From assembly GCA_945860295.1 (NCBI GenBank), contig CAMAQH010000001.1, positions 248,001-312,000 on the forward strand: DNA of 64,000 nt, read 5' to 3'. The translations under genes and the position numbers were made by a program. This DNA is from Prosthecobacter debontii. GTDB taxonomy: Bacteria > Verrucomicrobiota > Verrucomicrobiia > Verrucomicrobiales > Verrucomicrobiaceae. The notes beneath the pieces are model-generated. The model made no database searches, was not told the DNA's origin, and worked only from the letters and a program-made list of their open reading frames with translations. Each line of letters begins with the position of its first letter. Position 1 is the first letter of the stretch. Below, in pieces: positions 28,215-37,764 of this stretch.

Positions 28215-29573
28215 TTAGGGAAATCGTTTAACTTCTCCAAACAGCGTGAAGTTCTCGTAGTGGTGGATGTTCACGTCGAAGATCTGGCCGATGTGGCGGG
28301 CGGGGTTGCCTTCGAAGACGACGATCTTGTTGGTTCGTGTGCGACCCATGAGGCGGGTTTCGTTGGTCTTGCTGGTGCCTTCGCAGAGGATCTCGACGCG
28401 CTGGCCGACGAGTTCTTCATACTTGGTGAAGGCGTGCTGATTGACCAGGGAGAGCAGGTCTTGATTGCGGGCTTCTTTGACCTGCTCGGAGACTTGAATG
28501 GCTTCATCCATCTCGGCGGCGGGTGTGCCCCGGCGCTTGGAGTAGCGGAAGACAAAGGCGTTCTCGAACTTCAGTCGATCAAACAGTGCGCGGGTTTCCT
28601 GGTAGTGCGCTTCGGTCTCGCCAGGAAAACCAACGATGACATCGGTGGTGACGGCGATGCCAGGGCGCACGGAGCGGATGCGCTCGACAAGGTCGGTGAA
28701 CTTCGCTGCGGTGTAGGGGCGGTGCATGCGCTTGAGGATTTCATCGCTACCACTTTGAATCGGAAGATGGACGTGTTCGGCGAGCTTGGGCAGGTAGGTG
28801 AAGGCTTCGATGAGATCCTTTTTATAGCCAATGGGATGCGGGCTGGTGAAGCGGATGCGCTGGATGCCGGGCACTTCATGCACGGCTTCGATAAGCTGTA
28901 CGAAAGGGCTCTTGCCATCGATGGCGGGGAACTCATGACGGCCATAGAGGTTCACGATCTGGCCGAGTAGGGTGATCTCCTTCACGCCACGATCTGCGAG
29001 GCGGCGCACTTCCTCCGCGATGTCGGCGATGGGTCTGCCGCGCTCATTGCCGCGTGTGAAGGGAACGATGCAGAAGGTACACTTCATGTTGCAGCCCTGC
29101 ATGATGCTGACAAAGGCGCTGCCCTGATTCTCTTTCAAAGTGTGGTCGCGGATGGTGTTCTGGCTGGCGGCTTCTTCGTCGATATCGACGATGGAAAAGC
29201 GCTCGTCATCCATCTGCTGCGCTTCTTTGGCGCGGATGATTTCATCCACATACTCGACGACGCGGTGATACTTCTGCGTGCCGACGACGAGATCGACTTT
29301 GGCTTTCTGCACTAACTCGGTGCCGCGGCTCTGGGCCATGCAGCCCATGAAGCCAGTGACGAGCGGCAGCTTGCGTCGACGAACCATGCCCATCTTTCCC
29401 AGCGCCTTTTGCTCTGCCTGATCGCGCACGGAGCAGGTGTTAATGAGCACCACATCGGCGTCCGTGTCGGTGGAAGTCATGGTGTAGCCGCGCTTGACGA
29501 ACATTTGGGATACCTGCTCGGTATCCCGCTCATTCATCTGGCAGCCGTAAGTCTTGATGTACACTCGGGGCAT
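28215..29573 (-). CDS. miaB: tRNA-2-methylthio-N6-dimethylallyladenosine synthase MiaB
   Basis: 452 residues. A radical-SAM methylthiotransferase that adds the 2-methylthio group to i6A37 in tRNAs reading U-starting codons. The N-terminal MTTase domain carries Cys11 (KTYGCQMNERD), Cys47 (NTCSVRD) and Cys78 (GFMGCMAQ) for the auxiliary 4Fe-4S cluster. The radical-SAM motif C161-x3-C165-x2-C168 is in MQGCNMKCTFCIVPF. A C-terminal TRAM domain begins near residue 380 (LVGQRVEILCEG). NTCSVRDQAEQK identifies MiaB rather than RimO or MtaB. Length is normal. The gene is divergent from accB. Confidence 0.95.
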   Translation of the reverse strand: MPRVYIKTYGCQMNERDTEQVSQMFVKRGYTMTSTDTDADVVLINTCSVRDQAEQKALGKMGMVRRRKLPLVTGFMGCMAQSRGTELVQKAKVDLVVGTQKYHRVVEYVDEIIRAKEAQQMDDERFSIVDIDEEAASQNTIRDHTLKENQGSAFVSIMQGCNMKCTFCIVPFTRGNERGRPIADIAEEVRRLADRGVKEITLLGQIVNLYGRHEFPAIDGKSPFVQLIEAVHEVPGIQRIRFTSPHPIGYKKDLIEAFTYLPKLAEHVHLPIQSGSDEILKRMHRPYTAAKFTDLVERIRSVRPGIAVTTDVIVGFPGETEAHYQETRALFDRLKFENAFVFRYSKRRGTPAAEMDEAIQVSEQVKEARNQDLLSLVNQHAFTKYEELVGQRVEILCEGTSKTNETRLMGRTRTNKIVVFEGNPARHIGQIFDVNIHHYENFTLFGEVKRFP

Positions 29574-29775
29574 TGCGAGGGAACGTTAGCTGGCCGGGTG
29601 AAAATGACAACTGCGTTAGGCAGCCATGGGCTGCACTGTATTTCATTGCTCACACGAACAGCACCCTAGCCGGTCAAGAGGTGGATTTATCCTTGCCACC
29701 CCCCATGAAGGCGCTAATCTCGAATTCTTAAATCAGCACCCACCGTATCGAATGGAAGACAATAAAACGAACGAC

Positions 29776-29782
29776 AAGGAGG
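29776..29782 (+). promoter_or_regulatory. Strong Shine-Dalgarno site selecting a TTG start for accB
   Basis: AAGGAGG lies 8 bases before a TTG at 29791. The in-frame ATG at 29752 has no such site. Starting at TTG gives MDLKQIKQIV, which is how AccB proteins normally begin. Confidence 0.6.
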
Positions 29783-29790
29783 CCACACCT

Positions 29791-30273
29791 TTGGACCTTA
29801 AACAGATCAAACAGATCGTCGCACTCATGGCCGAGAACGATCTGAGCTATTTTCATTTTGAAAACCAAGGCTCTAAAGTCGAACTCCGCAGAGGGTCTGA
29901 CTTCCAGACCGCCAAGGAACTCCTTAAGCACCTGCCGATGGGCTCCTCCGCTCCGGCCAATTACACGGTTGCTGCTACGGCTCCTGCCCTGACGGCGGTT
30001 GCGGCCCCCGCTGCTGCTGCTCCAGCAAGTCCGGTCGGTCCCACGATCAATAGCCCGATGGTAGGCACGTTTTACCGTTCTGCCGGGCCGGGTGAAAAGC
30101 TGTTCGCGAATATTGGCGACTCGGTGGATGAAAATACCACCGTCTGCATCATCGAGGCGATGAAGGTCATGAATGAGATCAAAGCTGAGATACGCGGCAC
30201 CATCGCCCGCATTTTGGTCGAGGATGGCAAGCCTGTTCAATACGGCCAGCCACTTTTTGAACTCAAGGCCTAG
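29791..30273 (+). CDS. accB: Biotin carboxyl carrier protein of acetyl-CoA carboxylase
   Basis: 160 residues from a TTG at 29791, chosen for its AAGGAGG site and the MDLKQIKQIVALMAEN start typical of AccB; an ATG at 29752 would add 13 residues. An Ala/Pro-rich flexible linker (~55-82) precedes the biotinyl domain (~84-160). The biotin attachment motif EAMKVMNEI places the biotinylated Lys at 125. It carries carboxybiotin between biotin carboxylase and carboxyltransferase in the first step of fatty acid synthesis; cytoplasmic. accC follows 113 bases downstream on the same strand, the usual arrangement. Confidence 0.93.
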   Translation: MDLKQIKQIVALMAENDLSYFHFENQGSKVELRRGSDFQTAKELLKHLPMGSSAPANYTVAATAPALTAVAAPAAAAPASPVGPTINSPMVGTFYRSAGPGEKLFANIGDSVDENTTVCIIEAMKVMNEIKAEIRGTIARILVEDGKPVQYGQPLFELKA

Positions 30274-30386
30274 CGCCCTGGGGCGGAGTCGGAGAATCGG
30301 AATCCCTCGTGTTCTCCGCGTTCTCATGCTCGCGCCTTTTTTTCATCCTTTCAGCCCTATGCCATTAGCTCCCGCCCAACTGTCCC

Positions 30387-31748
<1,362 letters not shown>

Positions 31749-31803
31749 CGTTGGGTGGATTGGGGTCTGCCCACCTGATTTGGGATTCAATCATTTTCTC
31801 AGT

Positions 31804-31873
31804 ATCGACCCAATGGGTCGATGGTAAAATTGGCTCTCGTCAAAAAGAGAGGTAGCCGCTAGAGTAAGGCTAC
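31804..31873 (+). other. Two hairpins between accC and the PIN-TRAM gene
   Basis: ATCGACCCA (31804-31812) pairs with TGGGTCGAT (31814-31822), and GTAGCC (31852-31857) with GGCTAC (31868-31873). Neither is followed by a T run, so they are not classical terminators. The second ends 11 bases before the next start and might affect its translation. Confidence 0.3.
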
Positions 31874-31884
31874 TTTCTCACTGC

Positions 31885-32913
31885 ATGAATTCTGTCTGGT
31901 CCATCCGTCTCGTTAGGGCGCTATTTTTCGCTCTGTTCATGGTGCTTGGTGTCGTGGTGTCTCTGAGTATCGAGCAGCCTTGGTGGTTCGGAGCGGTCAT
32001 CGGTGGCGCGGCGATGGGACTGCTCATTCTGCTGGACATGCTTTTTGCCCGATTCAGCCTCCGGGACTTCTCCCACATTACCTTCGGTTTAGGCATCGGC
32101 CTGTTCTGCGCATGGTTGGTCACGCGCATTGGTATTTTCCAGCTCGGTGTCTTCCAGCGCATGGAAAATCTGGACGATATCCGCAATGTGAGTGAGTTCC
32201 TGATTTATGTCTCCCTAGCTTTCTTTGGTGTGACTTTTGGTCTGCGCAGTGATCGGGATCAGTTCGCTTTCATCATCCCTTACGTGCGTTTTCGCCGTGA
32301 TGGCTCAGAGGGTGAGCCGCTGCTGTTGGATACAAACATCATCATCGATGGGCGCATCAAGCAGGTGGTGGCGACAGGCTTTTTGAGCGGTGCGCTGGTC
32401 GTTCCGCGCTTCGTCCTCGATGAGTTGCAGCGGCTGACGGAGTCTGGTGATACACAAAAAGTGCTGCGCGGAAAGCGTGGCCTGGAGGTGATGGAAACCC
32501 TGCGCGCTGCGGCTGGCGTGCGCCTTTCCATTCATGAAGACTCACCGGGGGAGGATCACCGTCAAATGTCGGTGGATGCACGACTCGTAAATCTGGCACG
32601 CGATCTTAATGCGCGCTTGCTAACCAATGATGAGAACCTGGCCAAAGTGGCTCGGCTGCGCGGACTGATCGTTCTCAGTTTCAATGATCTTGCGATCAGT
32701 CTGCAACCGCAGCTCAATCCTGGTGATGAGCTTTCTCTGAGTCTGATGAAACAGGGTAAGGACAAGCATCAGGCCGTTGGGTACCTGACAGATGGCACGA
32801 TGATCGTGGTCAATCAGGCTGCGACGCATATCGGCCAAACGGTTGACGTGGTGATCTCCAGCGCGCTGCCTACCTCGGCAGGGCGGCTTATCTTTGCGGA
32901 GCTGAAGCGCTGA
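31885..32913 (+). CDS. Membrane-anchored PIN-TRAM domain protein (YacL-like)
   Basis: 342 residues. Four N-terminal transmembrane helices (~5-115: LFFALFMVLGVVVSL, WFGAVIGGAAMGLLILLDML, ITFGLGIGLFCAWLV, FLIYVSLAFFGVTFGL). Then a PIN nuclease domain with acidic residues in LLDTNIIIDGRI (~147-158), a second site near VLDELQRL and LLTNDENLAKVA (~246-257), and a C-terminal TRAM domain (GYLTDGTMIVVNQA). This is the architecture of Bacillus YacL and cyanobacterial relatives, proposed membrane-tethered ribonucleases. The start is the ATG at 31885. The 3' end overlaps the degraded tail of the antisense protease pseudogene by 26 bases. Confidence 0.87.
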   Translation: MNSVWSIRLVRALFFALFMVLGVVVSLSIEQPWWFGAVIGGAAMGLLILLDMLFARFSLRDFSHITFGLGIGLFCAWLVTRIGIFQLGVFQRMENLDDIRNVSEFLIYVSLAFFGVTFGLRSDRDQFAFIIPYVRFRRDGSEGEPLLLDTNIIIDGRIKQVVATGFLSGALVVPRFVLDELQRLTESGDTQKVLRGKRGLEVMETLRAAAGVRLSIHEDSPGEDHRQMSVDARLVNLARDLNARLLTNDENLAKVARLRGLIVLSFNDLAISLQPQLNPGDELSLSLMKQGKDKHQAVGYLTDGTMIVVNQAATHIGQTVDVVISSALPTSAGRLIFAELKR

Positions 32914-33870
32914 GCCGCCTGCGCCTCATGGCTAGACAGCCTGAGAAGATGAGTAGCCCTGGCTGCCTGGTTCCGGCACGCTGACGATGCTGGAGATTTC
33001 CAGAGCGCTGTCTAAGATGCGTGAAGCGTAAAAGTTCGATGGTTTATCAAATGCCGTGTCGGTGATGAATTGCCAGCTAGGGGCATCGCCAATGTAGAGT
33101 CCGCCCATGTCGTAGGGGGCTGCGCCTGGAAATTCGGAGAAATCATTGGGCGTAGCATTGGTGTCAAAAAGACCGTCCACACTGTAGTTCACGCCATCAA
33201 GGTGTCACTGGCCGGAAATTTCAATGAAAACGCCACCGTCGGATTCGCCTGCGGAGAGGGTGGACTCATGCTGGCCGATGACGGCATCAAAGTCGGCATG
33301 GAGCATATTGCCGACACCTCTGGAGTAGATTTGATCCACTTGATTGGCACCCCACCGCGCCACCCCGTCCCTGCCAGTGTGCTCCCAGTCGTGCTCAGTG
33401 CCACTGACATTGATCGCCATGCCTACTGGTCCTCCGTGACCAAAGTTCAGCAGTCTCGAGCCGACTTCAGTGCTGCTGGTGTAGAGCGTGGCGCAGCTGG
33501 AGAAGGTTTCATAGATCTCCAGCACGCGCAGATCAGTGCCCCCGATGTCCTAATATGCCTGGCCGCCATTCGCGAAGGCATCCATCGTGTAAGTGACATC
33601 GGCTATGCCATTGAACTCCGCCGAACTGACAAACGTATTACTTTGCTGCAAGAAGTGCTGCGCGGTGATGAAGTACTTCGGGCCGATCAGCGTGCCCAAA
33701 AACCGCCATACTGGCCTTCATAGACCTAGCCACTATTCGCATAATCACCCGTCGGCGCAGAGCTGTTCGCGAGAGCATTGTCCGTCTCATGGAGGAGGAT
33801 TCCACGGCTCAAATCCGGCCAATCGAGGCACAAAGCCAACACCAGCAGCAGGCGCTGTGAAGCGCGGAAT
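32888..33870 (-). pseudogene. Decayed secreted trypsin-like serine protease with PEP-CTERM tail
   Basis: Reading the minus strand from ~33870 down, one can follow a signal-like segment (QRLLLVLALCL), HETDNALANSSAPTGDYANS, a TAG at 33726-33728, VYEGQYGGF, a frameshift near 33695-33702, then GTLIGPKYFITAQHF (the His region of a trypsin-like fold). Next come a TAG at 33550-33552, LEIYETFSSCATLYT, AGESDGGVFIEISGQ (counterpart of the catalytic GDSGG), a TGA at 33205-33207 probably replacing Trp, then LDGVNYSVDGLFDTNATP and VPEPG. A second frameshift right after PEPG puts the expected hydrophobic helix and basic end (LLIFSGCLAMRRRRLSA) in another frame, stopping at 32888-32890. Three stops and two frameshifts mean it cannot be functional. 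PEP-CTERM tails direct proteins to an exosortase. Confidence 0.8.
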
Positions 33871-33941
33871 GGGGTGGAAGAATGCGGAATTAATCTAATT
33901 TAGCTGAATTTAATGTAAATTTAATAATTAATTGATGGCTT

Positions 33942-34784
33942 TTAACCAACCGAGAAATCGGTCTCTTTGGCCTCTTGCTCCCAGCTTTCTAGCTCCCGGA
34001 GGCGTGCGCTCGCGGTGTCGCGGATCTTTTTGACGGCGTATTTGCCCAGAGGCAGGCGCAGCGGGGACTGACCGTCGCGGACCATCTTCACGATCAGTGC
34101 GGCAGCTCGCTCGGGATCGCCGGGCTGCTTGCCATCCACGTTTTTCAGGAAGGCGGCGAACTTACCCGCCGTGCCAGCATAGTCGGGCATCGGTTCGGCA
34201 TGATCGAGACCACGCTCGATGAAGGCGGTGCGGAAGGGACCGGGCTGCACCACCGTAATCTTGATGCCGTGCGGAGCCAGCTCGGTGCGCAGGCTTTCGC
34301 TCAATGATTCCACCGCCGCTTTCGCCGCACCATAGACGCCAAAGCCGGGGTAGTTCGCGATGGCTGCCGCCGCGCTGATATTCACGATGTGACCGCTCTC
34401 TTGCGCACGCATCACTGGCAGTACAGCGCGGATGACATTGAGCGCGCCAAAGAAGTTCGTTTCAAAATTCCGCCTCGTTTGTTCTTCGCTGCATTCTTCG
34501 ACAGCTCCGATCAATCCGTAGCCAGCGTTGTTCACGACGACATCGAGTCGGCCTGTGATCGTGGCAGCTTCTGCGATCACTGCTTTGACCTGCGCTGCAT
34601 CAGTGATGTCGAGTGCGAGGATGTGACAGCGGCCAGCCCCGATATGCTCCAGTGTCTCCAGATCAGCGAGCTTCCGCGCCGTGGCGATGACGTGATCTCC
34701 CGCGATGAGCGCTGCCTCTGCGATGCTCTGCCCGAAGCCGCTGGAGCAGCCTGTGATCAACCAAGTGCGTGATGTGTCTGACAT
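33942..34784 (-). CDS. Short-chain dehydrogenase/reductase
   Basis: 280 residues, classical SDR fold. The nucleotide-binding TGCSSGFG is at 11-18, NNAG at 85-88 and the catalytic Y151-x3-K155 in VYGAAKAAV. Arg37 after the second strand (IATARK) suggests NADP(H). The residue 13 before the Tyr, normally the catalytic Ser, is Ala138 (VNISAAAAIANYP); Ser137 is one position off. The substrate is unknown. The gene is divergent from uvrA with a 95-base gap. Confidence 0.88.
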   Translation of the reverse strand: MSDTSRTWLITGCSSGFGQSIAEAALIAGDHVIATARKLADLETLEHIGAGRCHILALDITDAAQVKAVIAEAATITGRLDVVVNNAGYGLIGAVEECSEEQTRRNFETNFFGALNVIRAVLPVMRAQESGHIVNISAAAAIANYPGFGVYGAAKAAVESLSESLRTELAPHGIKITVVQPGPFRTAFIERGLDHAEPMPDYAGTAGKFAAFLKNVDGKQPGDPERAAALIVKMVRDGQSPLRLPLGKYAVKKIRDTASARLRELESWEQEAKETDFSVG

Positions 34785-34879
34785 GATGCGAATTTACGTC
34801 TGCAGTTTGGATCGCGACGCGCATGACTGCCTTGCATTCCGGCTTGCACCAGCACAGGGCCGCGTCTTGATGCCGCGTC

Positions 34880-37723
34880 ATGGCGCAGGACTTCATTTGC
34901 GTGCGCGGCGCGCGACAGCACAACCTCAAGAACATCGACGTGGACATCCCGCGTCATCGTCTTGTCGTGCTCACAGGCGTCAGTGGCAGTGGCAAGTCGT
35001 CGCTGGCCTTTGATACTCTTTATGCGGAAGGGCAGCGGCGCTATGTGCAGAGCCTTTCGGCCTATGCGCGGCAGTTTCTCGATCAGCTTGAGAAGCCGGA
35101 TGTGGACTTCATCGAGGGGCTGTCTCCAGCCGTCGCCATCGAGCAGGTGCATCGTTCACCGAATCCGCGCAGCACTATCGCCACGGTGACGGAGATCTAT
35201 GATTACCTGCGCGTGCTGTATGCTGTGGCTGGTTATCCGCATGATCCCGAGACGGGTGAGGCACTCGTGAAAAATACACCTGCCGAGATTGGTGATCGGC
35301 TTCTCGCATTGGGCGAAGGCACACGCTGTATGGTGCTCGCTCCGCTGGAGCCGCAGGATGCGGCGGCACTGCGCACCACGTTTGAAAAACTGCGTCGTCA
35401 GGGTTTTGTTCGCGTGCGCATGGATGGCGAGATCGTGGAGTTGGATGATGCACTCAATCCTGAGCGTGGCATGGAGCATCGTGTCGAGGTCGTGGTGGAC
35501 CGGTTGGTGATTCGTGAAGGCGTGCGGCAGCGGCTTATGGAGTCCATTGAAGCCGCACTGCACTGGAATGAGCGTGAAGTGCAGTTCCTGATTCAAGCCG
35601 ATGGAAGCGATGAGGTGTTGAGCTTCACCACCTCGTATGCGAACCCACGCACTGGCTACCTATTTGAGAAACTGACGCCGCAGCATTTCTCATTCAACAC
35701 ACACATCGGCGCGTGTCCCAGCTGTGAAGGCGTCGGTTCGCTCATGGCTCCTGATGCGGCACTGATCGTGCCAGACACATCGCTTTCACTCAGAGCCGGC
35801 GCAGTGAAATCCTGGTGGGCGCGGAATCCGAAGCTGAAGATCATTCAGCAGCGCGGTGTCGAGGCCCTAGCCATACGCTTCGATGTGGCACTGGATATGC
35901 CATTCAAAGACCTGCCTCAGATATTTAAAGACGCGCTTTTTCACGGCACGTGCGAGAGCTATGAAGGACTTCTCCATGAAGCCAAGCGTCTGCATGAAAG
36001 CGCCGAGAGCGATGCGCTGAAGACACAGCTCACGCGCTACATGAACCCTTTGCCCTGCCAGGCGTGTGGCGGGAAGAGGTTGAGGAAGGAGTCGCTCGCG
36101 GTGACGCTATGTAGTCGCGTCCGCCAGGACGAGGTTGGGGAGATAACCACCTTCAAAGATCACGCCCTGGCGGGCACGGCCACACTCTCCATCCATGCAC
36201 TCTGCTCACTCCCGATCCGCGATGCGCTGGACTGGATGCGCGGTTTGGAGATGACGGAGCACCAGCGTGTGTATGTGGCGGAGCTGCAAAAAGAGATCCT
36301 GAAGCGGCTGGAATTCTTGGAGCAAGTAGGGCTTGGCTACTTGGGTTTGAATCGCGAAAGCGGAACACTTTCCGGCGGTGAGATGCAGCGCATTCGTCTC
36401 GCCACGCAGATTGGTGCAGGATTGTCCGGTGTGCTCTATGTGCTGGATGAACCAAGCATTGGCCTGCATCCATCCGACACCGAGCGGCTTATCCGCACTC
36501 TACTGCGACTGCGTGATCTCGGAAACACGGTGCTCGTCGTCGAGCATGATGAGGCCATGATGCGCGCCGCTGATCATGTCATCGAACTGGGCCCTGCCGC
36601 AGGTGTGTATGGCGGTCGTCTCATGGCGCAGGGCACGCCTGCGGAAGTCATGGCAGCGAAGGAAAGTGTTACGGGAGCATATCTCAGCGGCAGTTTGAAA
36701 ATCGGAGTCGAAACGCCTCGCACTGATTGCGCGCCGAGTGACTGGCTCACCGTTCATCAGGCCAGCGAGCACAACCTGCGCAGCGTCACCGCAGCCTTTC
36801 CCATTGGTCTGCTGACCTGCGTTAGCGGACCCTCAGGCAGTGGTAAATCGACGTTGGTCAATCGCGTGCTCATGCGCGCCTTGTTGCGGCATTTTTACCA
36901 CTCGAAGGATGAGCCTGGAAAGCACGAGTCCATCACCGGACTCGATGCATTTGATAAAGTCGTCCTGATTGATCAATCACCTATCGGTCGCAGTCCGCGC
37001 AGCAATCCCGCAACATACACAGGTGCCTTTGGACCTATTCGCGAACTATTTTCTCAACTCCCACTGGCTCGTGTGCGTGGTTATGATGTCGGGCGTTTCA
37101 GTTTCAACACGCCCGGTGGTCGCTGTGAGAAATGTCAGGGAGACGGGCAGATTAAAATCGACATGCATTTTCTCGCGGATGTCTATGTGACCTGCGATCA
37201 CTGCCACGGGAAACGTTACAACGCTGAGACGCTGGAGATCACGTTTAAGGGGCGTAACATCGCCGAGGTATTGGAGATGACTGTCAGTGAAGCCGCGCGC
37301 TTCTTCGGCAAAGCTAGCGCCATCGCAGCGAAGGTGATCACAATGGAAGAATGCGGGCTCGGCTACATCCGTCTCGGCCAAGCAGGCAACACGCTTTCGG
37401 GAGGCGAAGCCCAGCGTATCAAGCTCGCTGCCGAACTCTCACGCAAGGCCACCGGCCACACACTGTATGTGCTGGATGAGCCAACTACCGGTCTGCATTT
37501 CGCCGACATCCAGACGCTGCTGCAAGTGCTCTTCCGGCTGCGTGATGCAGGCAACACGCTCATCGTGATCGAGCATCATCTCGATGTCATCCGCTGCGCC
37601 GACTGGGTCATCGATCTCGGTCCCGGTGGTGGCAATGAAGGTGGTTACATCGTGGCGTCTGGCGTGCCGAAAGAGGTGATGCTAGTGGCAGAAAGTCCTA
37701 CCGGGAAGTTCCTCCGCAAGTAG
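34880..37723 (+). CDS. uvrA: Excinuclease ABC subunit A
   Basis: 947 residues, normal length. DNA damage recognition ATPase of nucleotide excision repair; dimerises and loads UvrB. Two ABC ATPase halves: Walker A GVSGSGKS (33-40) and GPSGSGKS (~650), signature LSGGEMQRIRLA and LSGGEAQRIKLA, Walker B LYVLDEPSIGLHP and LYVLDEPTTGLHF. Zinc modules: ACPSCEGVG with LPCQACGGKR, and RCEKCQGDG with TCDHCHGKRYN. The N-terminal FICVRGARQHNLKNIDVDIP fixes the start. It stands alone, without uvrB nearby, and converges with the DUF1501 gene. Confidence 0.96.
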   Translation: MAQDFICVRGARQHNLKNIDVDIPRHRLVVLTGVSGSGKSSLAFDTLYAEGQRRYVQSLSAYARQFLDQLEKPDVDFIEGLSPAVAIEQVHRSPNPRSTIATVTEIYDYLRVLYAVAGYPHDPETGEALVKNTPAEIGDRLLALGEGTRCMVLAPLEPQDAAALRTTFEKLRRQGFVRVRMDGEIVELDDALNPERGMEHRVEVVVDRLVIREGVRQRLMESIEAALHWNEREVQFLIQADGSDEVLSFTTSYANPRTGYLFEKLTPQHFSFNTHIGACPSCEGVGSLMAPDAALIVPDTSLSLRAGAVKSWWARNPKLKIIQQRGVEALAIRFDVALDMPFKDLPQIFKDALFHGTCESYEGLLHEAKRLHESAESDALKTQLTRYMNPLPCQACGGKRLRKESLAVTLCSRVRQDEVGEITTFKDHALAGTATLSIHALCSLPIRDALDWMRGLEMTEHQRVYVAELQKEILKRLEFLEQVGLGYLGLNRESGTLSGGEMQRIRLATQIGAGLSGVLYVLDEPSIGLHPSDTERLIRTLLRLRDLGNTVLVVEHDEAMMRAADHVIELGPAAGVYGGRLMAQGTPAEVMAAKESVTGAYLSGSLKIGVETPRTDCAPSDWLTVHQASEHNLRSVTAAFPIGLLTCVSGPSGSGKSTLVNRVLMRALLRHFYHSKDEPGKHESITGLDAFDKVVLIDQSPIGRSPRSNPATYTGAFGPIRELFSQLPLARVRGYDVGRFSFNTPGGRCEKCQGDGQIKIDMHFLADVYVTCDHCHGKRYNAETLEITFKGRNIAEVLEMTVSEAARFFGKASAIAAKVITMEECGLGYIRLGQAGNTLSGGEAQRIKLAAELSRKATGHTLYVLDEPTTGLHFADIQTLLQVLFRLRDAGNTLIVIEHHLDVIRCADWVIDLGPGGGNEGGYIVASGVPKEVMLVAESPTGKFLRK

Positions 37724-37764
37724 GTCTTAAATTTGCGCGCCAAACAAATCCGACCTGCATTGGT

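Noticed and set aside
28065-28970. Plus-strand frame of 301 codons opposite miaB
   Set aside because: Its translation is rich in Gly, Ala, Asp and Phe as expected from the antisense of a biased gene, and miaB on the other strand is complete with all cluster cysteines.
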